DNA from: Cristatella mucedo
Lineage: Eukaryota > Bryozoa > Phylactolaemata > Cristatellidae
Reading direction: 5' to 3'
DNA length: 64,000 nt
Assembly: GCA_009760855.2 (NCBI GenBank)
Contig: WPIO01000041.1
Span: 1,936,001 to 2,000,000 of the forward strand
Positions within the stretch are counted from its first letter, which is position 1. Each line of letters begins with the position of its first letter. A program made the translations under genes and the position numbers. This document shows positions 32,197-50,200 of the stretch, piece by piece. The notes under the pieces are model-generated. The model worked only from the letters and a program-made list of their open reading frames with translations. It did no database searches and was not told where the DNA came from.

Positions 32197-33412
32197 CTGC
32201 AATCTGGAAAGACCACCTTGGAATACATGCTTGAGAATCGATCAACCAATGTATTCAAATGGCTGGAATGGAACGTCATGGATGAACTCAAATTGATCTT
32301 CTGCGAAAAAGAGCTCACCCGAAGCAATACGAAACTGGGACCGATCTCTGTCAAAACACTGAAGAAATATATGCTCAAGCTGGTGGAGGCGGTGGAAAAA
32401 AATCTGTCAATGTCGCTACTGCTACCTCTTTCACTCTTTCGTTTGATGGCTGGTCTTAGAACTTGACACACTCCGTCTTTTTATCATCTACCCTGGCATG
32501 GAGCATGCTGCTGATCCTGAAATTCATCTGTTCGCCTCCTCCTCACCTCTCTTTGACGAGACAAATTGTACTGCCGAGAACCATGTGAATTTCATCATAT
32601 CGATACTGTAGTGGTTCTCATTGTCTCTCAACCCCCTTTTCGGTTTAATCGGGGACGTCTGCTCAACCAACAAGGCAACAGCGGGCCTTCTTGGTGTGCC
32701 ACATCTGGGATGCCGCAGTTACCGTTTTAACTTGGCTGTTGAGGCATACACTAGCACATTCCTCACAACTGCATCGGAGTTGATAGGAAAGATCATGTCA
32801 AAGTTGTCAACACTCAAACAATTAGGTCGATTGCGCTTTATGCCATCCCTGCGCCCAGTCAAGCGAAACGTGATCCGCTGGACAGGCGTTCCAAATATGT
32901 TCAGCGCTTCGAAAGACTCCTTCCAAATCTTGACGAGGCAGACGATGAAATAATGGACCTTGCTCCCACAGCTGGGCAGAAAAGGAATACTCGGGATCGC
33001 AAGCAAGCATTGGCACATTAAAAATCTGTTTCGATAGCGCGCTGCAGCAATGCGACATGTCGTTGAAAGAATCGCACGTTTTATTCCGATCGATCATTGA
33101 CTCGTACCCAGAGTTTGCCTCCAACCACTGCCTTGGCAAAGATTCATAAACCATCCACAGCAAAGATTTGGAAACGGCTATCGTCAAGATACAAGCAAAA
33201 AAGGAGACCAGTCTTAAAATTCTTAAAGAAGGTGCTATTGAACCATTGTTGATATTTGCAGCTCAGGACTCGGAAGAAGCTGTAAATGATGACGCTCAGC
33301 TTCGTCTTTTGCTGAGCAAGCACTCAAGCTACAGCATGTTGAAGAGAAGAATTCATGCAGCGAGTACATCAACACGCGCTTCTTGCTTCCAACATCACTG
33401 AAAGAAAGTACT

Positions 33413-33577
33413 AGCTGATTGAATGGCCTCTTTTTATATAGTGACAGAAGAGCCTTTACGGCTATCACCGCTTACATTGGCGATAAAAGATCGCCCACCG
33501 CAGGAATCGAACCCACGACCACGGGACCGAGGTCGTGAAAAGCAACCGCCTTACCTAGTGGGCCATCACGACTCACC
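33413..33577 (-). mobile_element. SINE-A inserted in the hAT transposase remnant
   Basis: CTAGCTGATTGAATGGCCTC, GGAATCGAACCCACGACCAC (box B) and CGCCTTACCTAGTGGGCCATC (box A side). The transposase C-terminal sequence appears on both sides. Confidence 0.85.
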
Positions 33578-34158
33578 AAGCGATAATGTGAGGTGGGGAA
33601 ACTTTTCTCCATGGCAAAGCGAGTGTCCTCAACGTCGTAGTTTGCAACTCAGATCATTGAAGACGCTGCTTTTTCTGAATCAAAACAAATTGCTGTGGAA
33701 TTTGACTCTGGTCACCTTGATAGCGAATGAAAAGGATTCAGATACAGCCGGTGATAGCGAAGAGAAGAAGAATATGAAGAAGTTTGTAAAATCACAGAAA
33801 ATAAATTGCAATATGTGATTGTAAGATGCGAAATATATTGCATTGGTGGCATAGAATATTGCAATATACTGAATTATTGGAACTGAATATTGCAATATAT
33901 TTATTGTTGAATATCAAAACGTTAAATACGATAACAGTATTAATGTGCGAAGCCTTGGTAATCTCTTAATTCAAACATCTGTGAAGAGCCTAGAAACCGG
34001 TTCAGTTTGCTATGGGTGCTGTAAAAATTATTATAATTATTATTATTAAACAGCAGTATTGCAGTACCGTAACAATATAACATTTTTATCTTTGAAGTAA
34101 TTTTAGTGTGATCTAATAAATAGTATAATATTAGTAAGATCCCACTCATGTACGTATG

Positions 34159-34231
34159 GTTTCTATGGTGTAGCGGTTATCACGTCTGCCTCACACGCAG
34201 AAGGTCCCCAGTTCGATCCTGGGTAGAAACA
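34159..34231 (+). tRNA. tRNA-Val (anticodon CAC)
   Basis: A full cloverleaf is present. The acceptor stem GTTTCTA/TAGAAAC pairs 7 of 7, followed by discriminator A. The anticodon stem TCTGC/GCAGA has loop CTCACAC, giving anticodon CAC. The T stem CCCAG/CTGGG has loop TTCGATC. Box A (TGTAGCGGTTA) and box B (GTTCGATCC) are intact, there is no intron, and CCA is not encoded. A T5 Pol III terminator follows at 34234. It closely resembles animal tRNA-Val-CAC genes and is not a SINE head. Confidence 0.95.
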
Positions 34232-34607
34232 AGTTTTTGCTGTTAATAACTTTTTCTTACCTGATACTGTAGCTCCATAGACCAAAGGGCGTGAGTATTT
34301 TCCCTCTTAAGCCGCCAGCTGAGCACTCAGGTGACTACGTAACCAGAATCACGTCGGCATACCAAAACAGCAATTTCTACGAAGACAGAAATGCATTCTC
34401 TCGTATGCATTTGGCCAAAGCTAAACACACTCCGTACCGATAGAATAATTAAACGGGTGCAATCAAGTATTTTGCCGGCCTATTACTTCGAATACTTTTT
34501 GCGAAAGACAGGTGGGTAAGGGCTTTTTGGTTTTGTAAAGAAACTTAAATGCCGTGATAAATAGATGCGTTTTTAGTTTCTTTTTAAATGCGGTGTCAAG
34601 TCAGAAG

Positions 34608-37312
34608 ATGTCTCTCACTGTTGCGATATACCGGCCTCATTCTGGCTGTCTAAACTTGTTAACAGAGGAGTTTTCAGAGTTCCTCGCTAAAATATTTGTG
34701 TGTGATAGGCCGTTACTGATTGTAGAAGACTTCAATACTCGCGTTGACAACCCTAGCAACAGCCAGTCCCGCTCATTTCTTGACTGTCTGGAGAATTTCG
34801 GTTTGGTCCAACCACCCACGTCGGTGGCCACATTCTAGATCTCGTGATCACTAAGGTTGTCCTTCCCACTGACCTTGTGGTGTGCCCACTGACCTTCTCA
34901 GGTCATTGTTCGGTCTCGTTTACTGTTTCTGCTCCCTTGTACGTACAGGGAAATGTCGAACTTGTCAAACGACGTAACTTACAAAGCATTGACATGGACA
35001 AGTTTTTGAAATATTTTTGTGATGCAGGTCTTCTTGATCTGCATTCAGACTCGACCGGCAGCCTCGATACCCTCACTAATGCAGTGAAAATGACACTCGG
35101 GAGTGCTCGTGATAAGAATGCCCCGTTCATTCTACCCGTGTTCAAAGCCGTGGAGATTCATTTCAATTTACAAAGAAACTCCTAAATGTGCGCCGGGTTT
35201 AGCGCAGGCTTGAACGTCGTTTCAAGAAATCGGAGTCTCATGCAGATCTAGTCAATTTCAAAGACTTCCTTCGAGTTTACACCCGAAAGCTTAAAAAAAA
35301 CCAGGGCTTCTTTTTTCATCCGAAAGCTGAATTCCTGCCAGTCGGACCCTAAACAGATTTATAAGATAGTAAACCATTTACTGGCCAATGCTGTGAGGTC
35401 TGACTGCCCAGATATTAAGGGCTCAGCCGAAAGGTTTTCAGCCTTCGTTGCTGAAAAAATTGTGCACATTCGTGCCTCCATTAAGTCCCCTCCGACTAAA
35501 GCAATCGCGGTTCCACAACCTGTGACTTTCCTTAAAAGGTTCTCTGAGGTTTCTGCATGAGATGTGGCTACCTTAATAAGGTCTAGCAAAATGAGCTCGG
35601 CACCTGAAGACCCTATACCTTCATCTCTGTGGTCTTCACTGACAGACCAACTTAGCCCTGCCATAACCAAGATTCTTAAGGCTTCTCTGGGAAAAGGGGT
35701 CGTCCCCAAGTCCTTCAAATCGGCAATCGTTAGAACCATACTTAAAAAGCCTGGATTAGATACAGAGGTCCTTGTAAACTATCACCCAGTTTCACTTCTT
35801 CTTTTCTTGTCAAAGATTCTTGAAAGAATTGTTGCTAAGCAGCTGTTTGAACACATTGAAAATAATGGAATGTCAGAAACATTTCAATCTGGGTTTAAAA
35901 AGCAGCACTCTACCGAAACTGCTCTCCTCCGAGTTAAGAATGACATTCTTCGTGGCAATGACGATGGGAATGTCACTGCGCTAGCTCTGCTATATCTGTC
36001 AGCTGCCTTCGACACCATTGATCACGAGGTTCTGCCTGAACGATTGAGAACAATGATCGGTCTGGCAGATAAAGCACTGGGGTGGTATAAATCGTACTTG
36101 TCTGATCGTGTTCGATCCATGTTGTGTGGGGGTCAGGTCTCACAAACGAGAAGGGTAACCTGTGGAGTCCCTCAAGGGTCCGTACTCGGCCCCTTGCTGT
36201 TCTCCATTTATATATAACCTCTGGGAAAAGTGATGAAGGCCCATGGAATAGGATATTACTTCTATGCTGATGATACTCAGTTGTATTTTTCATTCAAACC
36301 ATCGGAATCTGCTGCAGCAACTGAGAAACTGAATGCTTGCCTTGCCGATATTCGATCCGGGATGTCGGAAAACTTCCTGAAGTTAAATGATGATGAAACT
36401 GAACTGCTGCTCATAGGACAACCTAAGCGTGTGGCTGGATTAAAAGGCTTTGCTGTTCTAATAGGTGATGCTATTGTGCGACCGTCACCACGTGCTCGAA
36501 ATTTAGGTGTCGTTTTCGGCTGCTGCCTCAATTTTAAAAGCTTCATTAAGAAGACTGCTTCTGCAGCTAGCCATCACGTCCGATCCCTATCCAAGATTAG
36601 AAGCTGTCTTCTACTGTAGCTTGCAAAAAATCTAACTAGCTCCTTAGTTCTGGCTCGGCTTGATTATTGCAATTCCTTATTGGCTGGGCTGCCAGAGAAA
36701 GCTATTAGACCACTGCAGCTGACTATGAATATGGCTGCAAGGCTAGTCTTCAAGTCCCAGCGGTTTGAGCACGTGTATCCTTTGCTAAAAGAGCTAGAAC
36801 GACTGCCGGTTGATCACTGGATACAGAACAAGTTCTTACGGTGACCCACAAGGCCCACCACGGCTTGGTTCCTTCGTACCTAACTGAACTGCTGCATCAG
36901 TTTCAGCCTGTTCGCGCCCTCAGGTCCTGTGTAGACAATAAATTAGCCGTTCCTTTCCTCCGCTTAAAGACCGTTGGCGACAGCAGCTTTAGCTCTGCAG
37001 GTCCTAGACTGTGGAACTCGCTTCCACAATTCTTACGCAACGACAACTACTTTCCTACTGCCGACTATGGCTTATCCTTTTCAGCGGTCCTGAGCTGCTA
37101 CTTCCATGCAACTCACTACCTCAACTGCTCGCCTGACTCTGCAATGCTTCCCACTTTCTCTTTGTTGCGTGAGAAGAAGTCTGTTGACTACCGAATGCGT
37201 ACCGAAAGCCGCCTAGGCTGTGAGTGCGCTATACAAAACTCTCCTGCGTAACACCCACCTGGTCTATATGACTTTGTGGAGTTACAGACGGAGATACATT
37301 ACATTACATTAC
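34608..37312 (+). mobile_element. LINE-B, most complete copy (endonuclease and RT remnants)
   Basis: An L2/CR1-like non-LTR retrotransposon. In order it has: APE endonuclease fragments (VAIYRPHSG, LLIVEDFN in place of a GDFN motif, FGLVQPPT); reverse transcriptase (NYHPVSLLLFLSKILE, SGFKKQHSTETAL, LSAAFDTIDHE, TCGVPQGSVLGPLLFSIY, FYADDTQLY with catalytic YADD); and the C-terminal region ([13 protein letters not shown]). It ends in GTTACAGACGGAGATACATT and ACATT repeats. Several stops and frameshifts (near 34836, 35184, 35560 and 36217) make it inactive. The 5' end abuts a piece of LINE-A in reverse. Confidence 0.9.
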
Positions 37313-38155
37313 ATGTCGTATCGTCAGCCGTAAGTGAGTTCCTGGCTGAGGGAGAATGCCGACTAAAGGCATGGTCTCCAGAGGATTTGAGATTCGTGTG
37401 AGGTCGAGGTAAACGATTAGATTTCTAAAGGCGGGTGGTACGATGCTAAGCCTGGTGGTGGAGTAGAGCTGATAGGTGGATAGATAGCTGGGGGGGGGAG
37501 TAGAGCCGATTGCTGGAGCCAGAGAAAGAAGGGACCTAAAAGTCAGCAAGAGAACCTTGAAGTGGATGCGTTACTTGACTATGAGCCAGTGCAGGTCAGC
37601 AAGAAATGGTGTGATTTGGCAACTTCGACGCTCACGACAGACTAGCCTAACTGCAGAGTTTTGCACCACCTGTCAGTGTCTGATTGCACATGCCAGTAGA
37701 CCAGCAAATAGTGAGTTACAGAAGTCAAGACTGGATGCCACAAATGCATGGACCAATTCAGATGTGGTATCCCTGTCTAAGCAAGCCGAGTTATAGCAAT
37801 TTTACATAGCTGAAAGTAGGCAGACTTGATTGTGGAGCCGATGTGGTCGTCGAATGAAAGGTTACTTTTTAACAGGTCGCCTAGATTGCATGCAGATTCA
37901 ACAGGACATATGCTCTAAGAGCCGATTGTGAGCGTTAACTTTTCCAATTTCTGGATCACATTTGGTTTTCTCATAACTAGTAAGTTGTTTTTATCATCGT
38001 TAAATTTAAGAACGTCTGCTGCAATCCATGTGCAAATGTCGTAAATACATGCAGCAAGGGAGTTGAGGGATTCGACTTGCTCAAGAGCTAGGAGGGATCA
38101 AAGCAAACGTACAACTGAGCTTAAGTTTTGAAATTTTGTTAAGAAAAATGCCTGC
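37313..38155 (-). mobile_element. LINE-A 3' half fragment
   Basis: The reverse complement covers TTPPSYLSTY / LAPAIGSTPP-type sequence, the CITHCQ-like region and KNDDKTTYLL-like sequence near 37990. It lies directly behind the LINE-B tail ending at 37312. Confidence 0.75.
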
Positions 38156-38214
38156 TCAGTCAGCCATCGAGCCCGCTCTCTGCGTGAGATTAGAAACAAC
38201 CTACCATGGTGGTT

Positions 38215-38880
38215 AGATAGAAATCCAACTAGCTCCCTGGTTATGCTTAGGCTAGACTATGGGAGTTCCGACTTGGCTATGTGGGCTTTTAAAAAAAGTG
38301 ACTAACCCTTTGCAGCTCGCGATAAACATGTCTGCAAGGCTAGTCGACAAATTTCAGAGGTTCAGCCACGTGTCCTCTTTGCTGAAGGTGGTGAAAAGGC
38401 TCAGCGTCGATCGACTGATGCAAGGCAAAATTTGTACGCTTACCCCCAAGGTCAGACTTGCCTTGGCTTCGTCATACTTAGCTGAACTTCTGAACCAGTT
38501 TCAGCCTCCTCGTACCCTCAAGTCCTCTACGGAAAGTAAATCAGCCGCTCTAGTCTGACGCTTAAAGACCGTTTGCGACCGAAGCTTTAGCTTTGCAGGT
38601 TGAAGACTGCAAAACTCGCTTCCACAATTCTTCCACAAGTGACGATATATATTTTTCTGCTGGCGACTGTGGCACATCTTTTCCAGTCGTCCTGAGTGGC
38701 TACCGCCGTGCTGCTCACTTCCTCGTTGCTCGAGATGAAGTTCGTCGACAGCCGAATGCTCACCAAAAGCCGTGCGCTATACAAAAGAGTGCGCTATACA
38801 AAACTCTCCTGCGTAACACCCACATGGTCTTTATGACTTTGTGGAGTTACTGACGGAGATACATTACATTACATTACATA
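38215..38880 (+). mobile_element. LINE-B 3' fragment, diverged
   Basis: The RT C-terminal region (INMSARLVDKFQRFSHVSSL and ASSYLAELLNQFQPPRTLKS) runs to the GGAGTTACTGACGGAGATAC 3' end and ACATT repeats. It is more diverged than the other copies. Confidence 0.8.
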
Positions 38881-39471
38881 ACATGCAATTGCAAAACTTG
38901 GGCTCAAACTCAGGGAAGAAGACCACAGATAAGTGTTTGTGACATTCTTGATATACTGCTGTAAATTTGATGACGATTAAACGAACTTACCAGTCAGAGT
39001 AAAACCCAGAGTGGCTCAGAAATTAAATAGCTTAACGCTAAAATTCGGCTCTGCCTACATATCTCATACTGCATCTGCACGAAATAAAGAAATCCTGTTC
39101 CGTAGTCACATCGGATAAGGAGTGATCTCGACGAGGCCACTCGCTGTCATTGCCTCTTGCTCGAGATAAAACGCGTCTGCGTGTAGCCGGGAGGTGAAGA
39201 TTTCCAACTTTCCACGTGGCTTCACGATCGCGCGATAGACCTCGAGCTCCAGCTACCGCCAAGGTCATTCCGGTCACACCTGGTATTCCGCCCCGAAAAC
39301 GGTGCGGCACGGCGTTGCTTTGCTGCGCTGCGCCATCAGAGGCATTGCTTCTCTTTACGTAAGCCACGAAAGCTGAGGCCAGGAAAAGCCTAGCAGGGAA
39401 AGCAGGTAAGGCAGCCAACTCAATATTAGCTGCAGTTTTCAGCTGCTGCTCGTGACGTTTAACCCATTTAG
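38881..39471. other. Intergenic, downstream of the Deltex-like gene
   Basis: A 126-codon minus-strand ORF (39418-39038) has no ATG-context, domain or splice support. It may be chance. Confidence 0.35.
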
Positions 39472-39477
39472 TTTATT
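39472..39477 (-). terminator. Candidate poly(A) signal of the Deltex-like gene
   Basis: AATAAA on the minus strand lies about 245 bases past the stop codon. It is a plausible end of the transcript. Confidence 0.45.
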
Positions 39478-39722
39478 CATGAAAACGAACCGAGACCATA
39501 TACAAATATAGACCTACAGCTGACCAATTCCTGAAAAGTATGGACATGACCGCCTAAATCTAACAAGCTACGCCCACGGCTTGCAGGGCTGTGGAATACT
39601 TCTGCTGAAGCTTCCCGGCAGCCACCGTGAGACCTTTACGTTGCGTCGTTGCTTAGTCGACGAGGGCGCACAGCAGCGCCGTGCTTCAGCCGGTGGACGA
39701 AGTCGAAATGCTGCACCCGCGT

Positions 39723-45103
<5,381 letters not shown>

Positions 45104-45234
45104 GCGCTGGCGCACTTAAGAAGTATTCACGCAGTCCCGAATTCAATTGCGACGCCGCTTTGTCGCTTTCTCTGTCGCTCTGAAAATTCAAGTCGCTGCA
45201 GTTGAAACGAGAAGAAAATCGTAAATCATGATGT

Positions 45235-45454
45235 ATGCTATATTATATATTTATTATGCTAGCATAGTTACATATATATTTATTATATCATTACATATAT
45301 ACATATGCTATATAATATCTATTGTATATATATATATATATATATATTATATAATCATAATTATTACAATGTATACATCAGTATGTCATTATCATTATGA
45401 TAATTATAATACACATTGTGATTACATAATTTTATCATAATATATAATGTAAGC

Positions 45455-45494
<40 letters not shown>

Positions 45495-45620
45495 GTTATA
45501 TATTATATATATAACTCGATATATGCATATATCTATATACATATATATATCATTACATATATACATATTTAAATTACATATACAGATATTATTTACTATC
45601 ATTACATATATATTTATTTA
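45235..45620. repeat. AT-rich microsatellite region
   Basis: TA runs at about 45318-45346 and 45461-45492, embedded in CATTACATATATA-type repeats. It lies just upstream of the Deltex-like gene as currently modelled. Confidence 0.9.
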
Positions 45621-46027
45621 GCCCGCATGAGCACAATGGAAAGCCGCGCCGAAAAACGTGGAAGGAGAGCCCAGTTTAGAGGGAACCGGCAGACCGAAGT
45701 GTCACTGTGGCGGTGCCGGTATCGCTTTCTTGTCGTCAGCTACCTCGAAACGCTAGGCAAGCATAAAGACCACCACACAGAGCAGTCCCTAATAAAAAAA
45801 AATGCATAGGCAAGGAGATGCACCATAAACTGCAGAAACAGCCACGTTAACGACGGTAGATAGACTCTCTTATTGATGCCCAAACTCAGAGTTTTGCATG
45901 CCACTAATACCGGTTTTTTCAGGCCACGCTTGCTAGTATTCTGGGAGCACTGAGCCACATCACGTTGTCACGAGCCGTACCAAGCTGTCTGGAGTGCTAT
46001 CAAGCTAGCTAGATCCCTAGCAAGCTC

Positions 46028-46554
<527 letters not shown>

Positions 46555-46619
46555 TTGAGCCCTATCATACAGACTCTCACCCTATTTCTCCCCATTCTGA
46601 ATATCGTACTGTTTCAAAT

Positions 46620-46835
46620 TGTTTTAATCTCTGCTGTATCGAGGTCTCTCATGCTGTCCCGAGCCACGTTTTGCTGTCCCGAGCCCTGTCATATTGCGCT
46701 CAGCCAAGTCATGCTGTCTCGAGGTCTACCAACAGTCTGTTTCGAGAGCCCAGCAGTCACGAGCCCTTTCACACTGTCTCTACCCTAATCATACTGCCTT
46801 GAACCCAATCTAGCTGTTTCAAGCAATGCTATCTC
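46620..46835 (+). repeat. Degenerate tandem repeat of about 20-25 bp
   Basis: Repeated variants of CTGTCCCGAGCCCTGTCATA. A related stretch (GAGCCGTACCAAGCTGTC) lies before the CT block, so the block seems to have expanded inside this array. Confidence 0.65.
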
Positions 46836-46849
46836 TGGTCACATAAAAA

Positions 46850-47000
46850 ACAACATTTGTACAGAACCCCAAGAGAACTTAATCTCTATTCAGGCGCTTC
46901 ACATATACCACAGGGCTCGAACCCACGACCTCGGTCATCGAATGCAATAACTTTTACCTCAGTCGTTTAAGGGAGCACCTTAACCACTGGGCCAAACCAC
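46850..47000 (-). mobile_element. SINE-B copy
   Basis: AAGAGAACTTAATCTCTATT, GGGCTCGAACCCACGACCTC and GCACCTTAACCACTGGGCCA keep the family order. Confidence 0.85.
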
Positions 47001-47010
47001 CACGGTTCAA

Positions 47011-47570
47011 ACTGTATATTTATACTTACTGCCTCGAGCCCAATCAGGCAGATTCAACCCCTCTGTAGCTCCGTACCAACCGAACGACGCTATGGACGGT
47101 TCGAGAGTAGCTCAGCTTGAGGCTTGACCATTTCTGGCTACGGCCTACTTCCTAATCACCCGACTTTGATGTACATATTTAATATTTTGCCCAAGCAGAA
47201 GCAATTAAAAACGGCTCACGCGGCACGATTATAATCATTCTGCGTACGCGAGTCTTTCAGAGGTCACGGCTATGCCCAAGGTATTTTCAGCTCCGAATAA
47301 TATATCCGAACCTGTAGGCAGGTGCTCGCGAGCTTTACTTTTGATAAACGTCAGCATCAAATCGGCAATTGACGGAGTCGACCGCTTGCGGACCCCGTAG
47401 AAGCTGTTGGAGGAACTTGGTCCTACCAAGGACCTCTCCATATGCATAGTTGTGGTCGTGGTAAATGCTGAAGTAACGGGAGCTCTGTAAGCCTCGAGGG
47501 GGCCTTAATGTTTTTCTCAGCATTTCACCTAGGCTGAAAAGAAAAGTGTCCCCGGGGTATTGGTGTAGGA
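47011..47570. other. No gene recognised
   Basis: Two overlapping minus-strand ORFs (47523-47235) look mildly protein-like but match nothing I recognise. Confidence 0.3.
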
Positions 47571-47970
47571 TAGAGGTCGGCAGACTTTGGCCTCTAGGCC
47601 AGATATGGACTACCTAGTACTCCAGTCCGGCCTAACGTTCGCCTAGTTATTTATTGTAATATCCGGCCTAATTAAATTGTCTGGGTTCTGTTCCCCTTTA
47701 ATATTGCCGGTTGCCGCTGTGCCCCGTGTTTATTTTTACAACTGATGTCGGGCACGTTTACAAAACAGAGGCGCCTTACCGGGAGGTATGATAAATGTCT
47801 ACCCCAATAACTACTGCGTCGTCTGTGCATCTGCACCGATTGTTTATTTGTTCGTCCAGCCACGCCCACTCTGCACTTGCCCGACGAAGTAGGCGTGATT
47901 TCTTCTGAACTACTGTGCCTTGTTGACCTCTTGAAATTACCTACTAGTCCGTAAAGTTTGCCGACCTCTG
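47571..47970. mobile_element. hAT-like MITE
   Basis: Left end TAGAGGTCGGCAGACTTTGG; right end AAAGTTTGCCGACCTCTG. These are imperfect terminal inverted repeats of the CAGGGGTCGGCAAACT type common in hAT families. The element is 400 bases with no coding. The flanks TGTAGGA and TCTAAGA may be a decayed 8-bp target duplication. Confidence 0.75.
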
Positions 47971-48111
47971 CTCTAAGAAAAGTTAGCACTATTACGATGA
48001 CCCAACAAAACCCCATATATGGCCTAATGTCGTCCACTTGCTGATTCATTTTCTCTTAAGGCTCAAGTGCATGGCTCCACAAATAAAAAGGGCCGGTCAA
48101 TAACAAGTAAA

Positions 48112-48260
48112 AATAAAACTCGGCTAATTCAGCAGCCTCATTTATATAGAGGCAGATGAGCCTAGGTGAATATCACCCAGCTTGCAGGGGGTTATATGTA
48201 ATTGCTTGTAGCGAGACTGGAGCCCTCGGCCTGGGTCGTGCAGTTCGAGCACCAGGGCCA
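48112..48260 (-). mobile_element. SINE-A copy, diverged
   Basis: GGCTAATTCAGCAGCCTCAT, TATAGAGGCAGATGAGCC and GGTCGTGCAGTTCGAGCACC keep the 3' and head landmarks. Confidence 0.5.
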
Positions 48261-48589
48261 AGACCCGGGAACAATTGTAAGCACAGCGAGCTTTGAGACT
48301 CGTGAGTTAACATATCTAAACTTTGGCTCAAAATGGCACCAATCACATCGTGCAACTTAGTTACTGTCCCCCCAGTGTCTTCTTGTATAGCTCCGCCGAC
48401 TGATAGCCTAAAAAGCATCACCGAATTGATTTTGAACACTCGCTGCACCTGTGTGTTAATAAGCATCCTTCAGAAAACGTTTCCAGCTTGTGCTGGCTTC
48501 ATCTTTTTCCAAAGAACCATAGTTTACACATTGACACTGGGAATGTTACCTCAAACCATGTCACGCGTGATTGAAATTGTGCATGCATT

Positions 48590-48775
48590 AAATCATTTGA
48601 ACCCTATCAGACAGACTCTCGCCCTGAATCATTTGAACCCTATCATACAGGCTCTCGCCCTAAATCATTTGAACCCTATCATACAGACTCTCGCCCTGAA
48701 TCATTTGAACCCTATCATACAGACTCTCGCCCTAAATCATTTGAACCCTATCATACAGACTCTCGCCCTACCGCT
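48590..48775 (+). repeat. 35-bp minisatellite, five copies
   Basis: Five near-perfect units of AATCATTTGAACCCTATCAT plus ACAGACTCTCGCCCT. The repeated peptide LNHLNPIIQTLA in the overlapping ORF is a by-product. Confidence 0.95.
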
Positions 48776-48814
48776 ACCGCTAAGCATTTAATCATGCTTG
48801 CGTCTTCACCTCTA

Positions 48815-48945
48815 TTTCATGCTTGATGACATTGTGCGTGCGACTGCTGATTATTTGATCCTGCTTTCCTTACAGCATATGTAAAGTGCCTAGGAAGACA
48901 TTCAGTTCTCTGAGGGTGCTATACAATGTATTACTTTTATAACTA
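48815..48945 (+). mobile_element. LINE-A 3' end fragment
   Basis: TTTCATGCTTGATGACATTG to AGCATATGTAAAGTGCCTAG, then AGTTCTCTGAGGGTGCTATA. Confidence 0.7.
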
Positions 48946-49205
48946 TTATTACGCATGGTTTTCCTATACCTCGTACCGGCACCGTGCAGAAATCAAGACT
49001 GGCTGCTTTGGCGAACTCTTGATCGCAGAGATACTATCTGAGCTGGAACAGAATCACCATGCACGACTGCTACCCGAAGCCCGCGTGTATTACGTCATCT
49101 CAGCCCTGCTTTTTAAAGTAGGCTTTCGAAAAATGTAACTGCCACACTACATCACTTCTCATCAGACTGCACCATCAACCGGCCCTAGCAGGTAGTTTAA
49201 TTCAA

Positions 49206-49277
<72 letters not shown>

Positions 49278-50200
49278 GGTTCTTTTATTATCTTGCTCTG
49301 ACCGGTAATCACCACCGACTGACGTCACTATATCAATTAACTTGACGACGTTTAAAAAGAAGCTAAATCCCACCGATTCTTCGTGCCATTTGCTTCATCC
49401 GCAAGATTTTGGATTTCACTTTGAGTGCTTAAGTCTTACGTCTGTGCATTTTTGTGAGGGAACATGACTTTGCAGTCTTCGGAGACCCTATGAGGGCTCT
49501 CAGAATACCAAAGCAGCCGCAAGCTCACGACCGGTGGAAGGGCAGACGATGACTCGGCAGATGACTTGGCAGTCCTGCCCAAATCCATGCATTGGTGGCA
49601 TCTGTGGGGACATCCATCTACCACTAACCGTTCCGAATCCGCCAGCTGTCGGGCGGGTTCGGAACGAACAATGGCCCGACAACACGAAAAACAACACACG
49701 CATGAAATATAATGGCTGCCGAAGGAGTTCAACGGGAGGGGAGGGCGAGATCCCTCGACGCCGGCAGCCGTGCCTGATGACAGGTCGTTCGGATGGCTGT
49801 AGCAAATTTCAACTAAGCAATCGGCACGCTTCAAATCCAGGATATGAAAGTGCCTAGGGGGGAGAGATTTATTTCTCGCAGGATTCTACGAAAGAGTCTT
49901 ATTTTCTATCATTGCTAGTATAATTAACAGGAAACGCCTGCGTGAAACAGGAAATCCTAGTAGTAAGCTGACTGGCGTGTGAAATAACTACAATACCGAT
50001 CTAAGAGAGAGGTTCTTAGACATGGCAGTGATTTCAACGATTAAATAAAGTTTTTATACAACATTGAATGCATCAGCATTACAACTGGACGCAAAAAATC
50101 GGGATTACCTTTCACAGAGCCGGCGTTTAGAGTTGTCGCCTGCAGTTGCAGGTAAAGCTCTTCAGCCTAAAAGTCAGTACCGGCATTAGACATCCGGCAG
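48946..50200. other. No gene recognised
   Basis: Holds the CT tract and LINE-like 3' debris (GCTTTTTAAAGTAGGC, TTTAAAAAGAAGCTAAAT). Overlapping ORFs at 49436-49857 on both strands are unsupported. Confidence 0.35.
49207..49275 (+). repeat. (CT)n microsatellite
   Basis: About 34 uninterrupted CT units. Confidence 0.97.

Larger units (their letters stand above)
31626..33830 (+). pseudogene. hAT-type transposase remnant (BED finger to C-terminus)
   Basis: Decayed coding in several frames. First comes a BED-finger-like part (VCKLYSGENPV.., then TNLISNIKQKHPNHLEMFH); one expected Cys is Tyr. Then, after an LTR fragment, comes a catalytic-core-like part (DVCSTNKATAGLLGVPHLGC followed by RFNLAVEAY), typical of hAT transposases. 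Next is PNLDEADDEIMDLAPTAGQK, and then a C-terminal part (YINTRFLLPTS) that is cut by a SINE. AT-rich segments with repeated AATATATTG motifs at about 31350-31480 and 33820-33910 may be the decayed terminal inverted repeats. Not active. Confidence 0.7.

Noticed and set aside
48590-48775. CRISPR-like array
   Set aside because: The 35-bp units are head-to-tail without spacers, in an animal genome; it is a minisatellite.
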